A stretch of DNA of 64,000 nt from Candidatus Bathyoplasma sp. NZ (GTDB lineage Bacteria; Bacillota_I; Bacilli_A; MAG-NZ): the NCBI GenBank assembly GCA_013332095.1, contig JABENI010000016.1, positions 1 through 64,000 on the forward strand, given 5' to 3'. The notes under the pieces are model-generated. The model worked only from the letters and a program-made list of their open reading frames with translations, did not search any database and had not been told where the DNA came from. The position numbers and the translations under genes were made by a program. Below are positions 63,645 to 64,000 of this stretch, piece by piece; within the stretch, counting starts at the first letter, position 1, and each line of letters starts with the position of its first letter.

Positions 63645-64000
63645 ATTTTCACCCTCCGTTTTTACTTATTATATCAAAAAATTTTAAATATAAAATTGGG
63701 TTAATAAAATTTATTATCACCTTAAATTTATCTTTTAATGCATAAGAATAACGTTCAGTAATCAATTAAACTATTGACATATTGATAATTATTTTTCTTC
63801 GTACATTATTTTAAAATATAATTTCATATGACATTAAGTTTCTTTCTAAACTCTGGAAGAGAAATTATAAATGTTTTTTTTATGCAATTTTCCCATACAA
63901 ATCGGAGAAACCGACTTGTTATCAATTTTCAAATTTTGGAGTTTATCTTTTAATAAATTTTTAACATTTTCTTTTGTTTAAAATAATAATAAGATTTAAG
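63645..64000. other. Terminal stretch without a clear gene
   Basis: AT-rich. A short TCGG/CCGA hairpin lies near 63900. Minus-strand open segments near the edge (KNVKNLLKDKLQNLKIDN) have no start or recognised family. Confidence 0.3.

Noticed and set aside
1-64000. CRISPR array
   Set aside because: I saw no regularly spaced direct repeats; repeats found are two-copy or IS-derived.

Overview
The window is very AT-rich DNA from a bacterium with strong AGGAGG-type ribosome sites, Gram-positive-style lipoproteins and standard stop codons. Gene content (BMP-type nucleoside ABC importer, M20-type PepD, AsrABC sulfite reductase with an FNT channel, CopA/CueP/multicopper oxidase, RDD and DUF819 membrane proteins) suggests a low-GC Bacillota or Mycoplasmatota-related anaerobe or facultative anaerobe. 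I cannot name the genus. Nearly all intact genes end in TAA or TAG; TGA stops are rare.

Layout. 1-12.2 kb: a type I restriction-modification operon (hsdR-hsdM-hsdS, the last cut by the window edge), then a 1737-residue Avs-like STAND NTPase with an N-terminal PD-(D/E)xK-like nuclease, then small unknown genes. 12.7-18.1 kb: a copper-resistance operon (arsR-type regulator, copA, cueP, multicopper oxidase). Its cueP has an in-frame UGA exactly at a conserved cysteine. 18.7-19.7 kb: a broken MFS gene. 19.8-30.6 kb: a second defence block with an overlapping nucleotidyltransferase/HEPN pair, then a four-gene operon (Sau3AI/MutH-like endonuclease, a sigma-region-4-like protein, a ParB-like protein and a PLD-SNF2 helicase) divergent from a cytosine-5 methyltransferase. 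31.7-39.1 kb: nucleoside uptake and salvage (LacI regulator, nucleoside hydrolase, two permeases, twin ATPase, BMP lipoprotein, deoD relic) with a clear LacI-type operator. 39.5-50.4 kb: mixed metabolic genes (AAC(3)-like acetyltransferase, aldo-keto reductase, RDD protein, pepD, DUF819 protein, regulators, pirin fragment, BFD protein, PNPOx-like protein) among many gene relics. 50.5-51.8 kb: small unknown genes. 51.9-58.4 kb: an FNT channel followed by asrA-asrB-asrC and an iron/B12-type ABC importer. 58.4-61.5 kb: nested IS3-family debris with relics of symE, hsdS and a MazG-like gene. 61.7-62.8 kb: an Abi_2 gene preceded by a small structured RNA of the kind known upstream of abiF. The last 1.2 kb holds two doubtful small genes.

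Working together. The first 30 kb and the 60-63 kb segment are defence-island DNA, with intact systems mixed with relics of earlier ones. The copper operon looks self-regulated: the ArsR-type gene is first, with a perfect palindrome between its promoter and its start. The sulfite reductase genes are packed 20 bp ahead of a metal-chelate importer, suggesting supply of iron or a related cofactor for the siroheme/[4Fe-4S] enzyme, and the FNT protein is the likely sulfide exit channel.

Strongest leads: the UGA-containing CueP (possible selenoprotein), the Sau3AI-like locus with three accessory genes, the NTase/HEPN pair, the Abi_2 leader RNA, and the mutually exclusive hairpins between the DUF819 gene and pepD.
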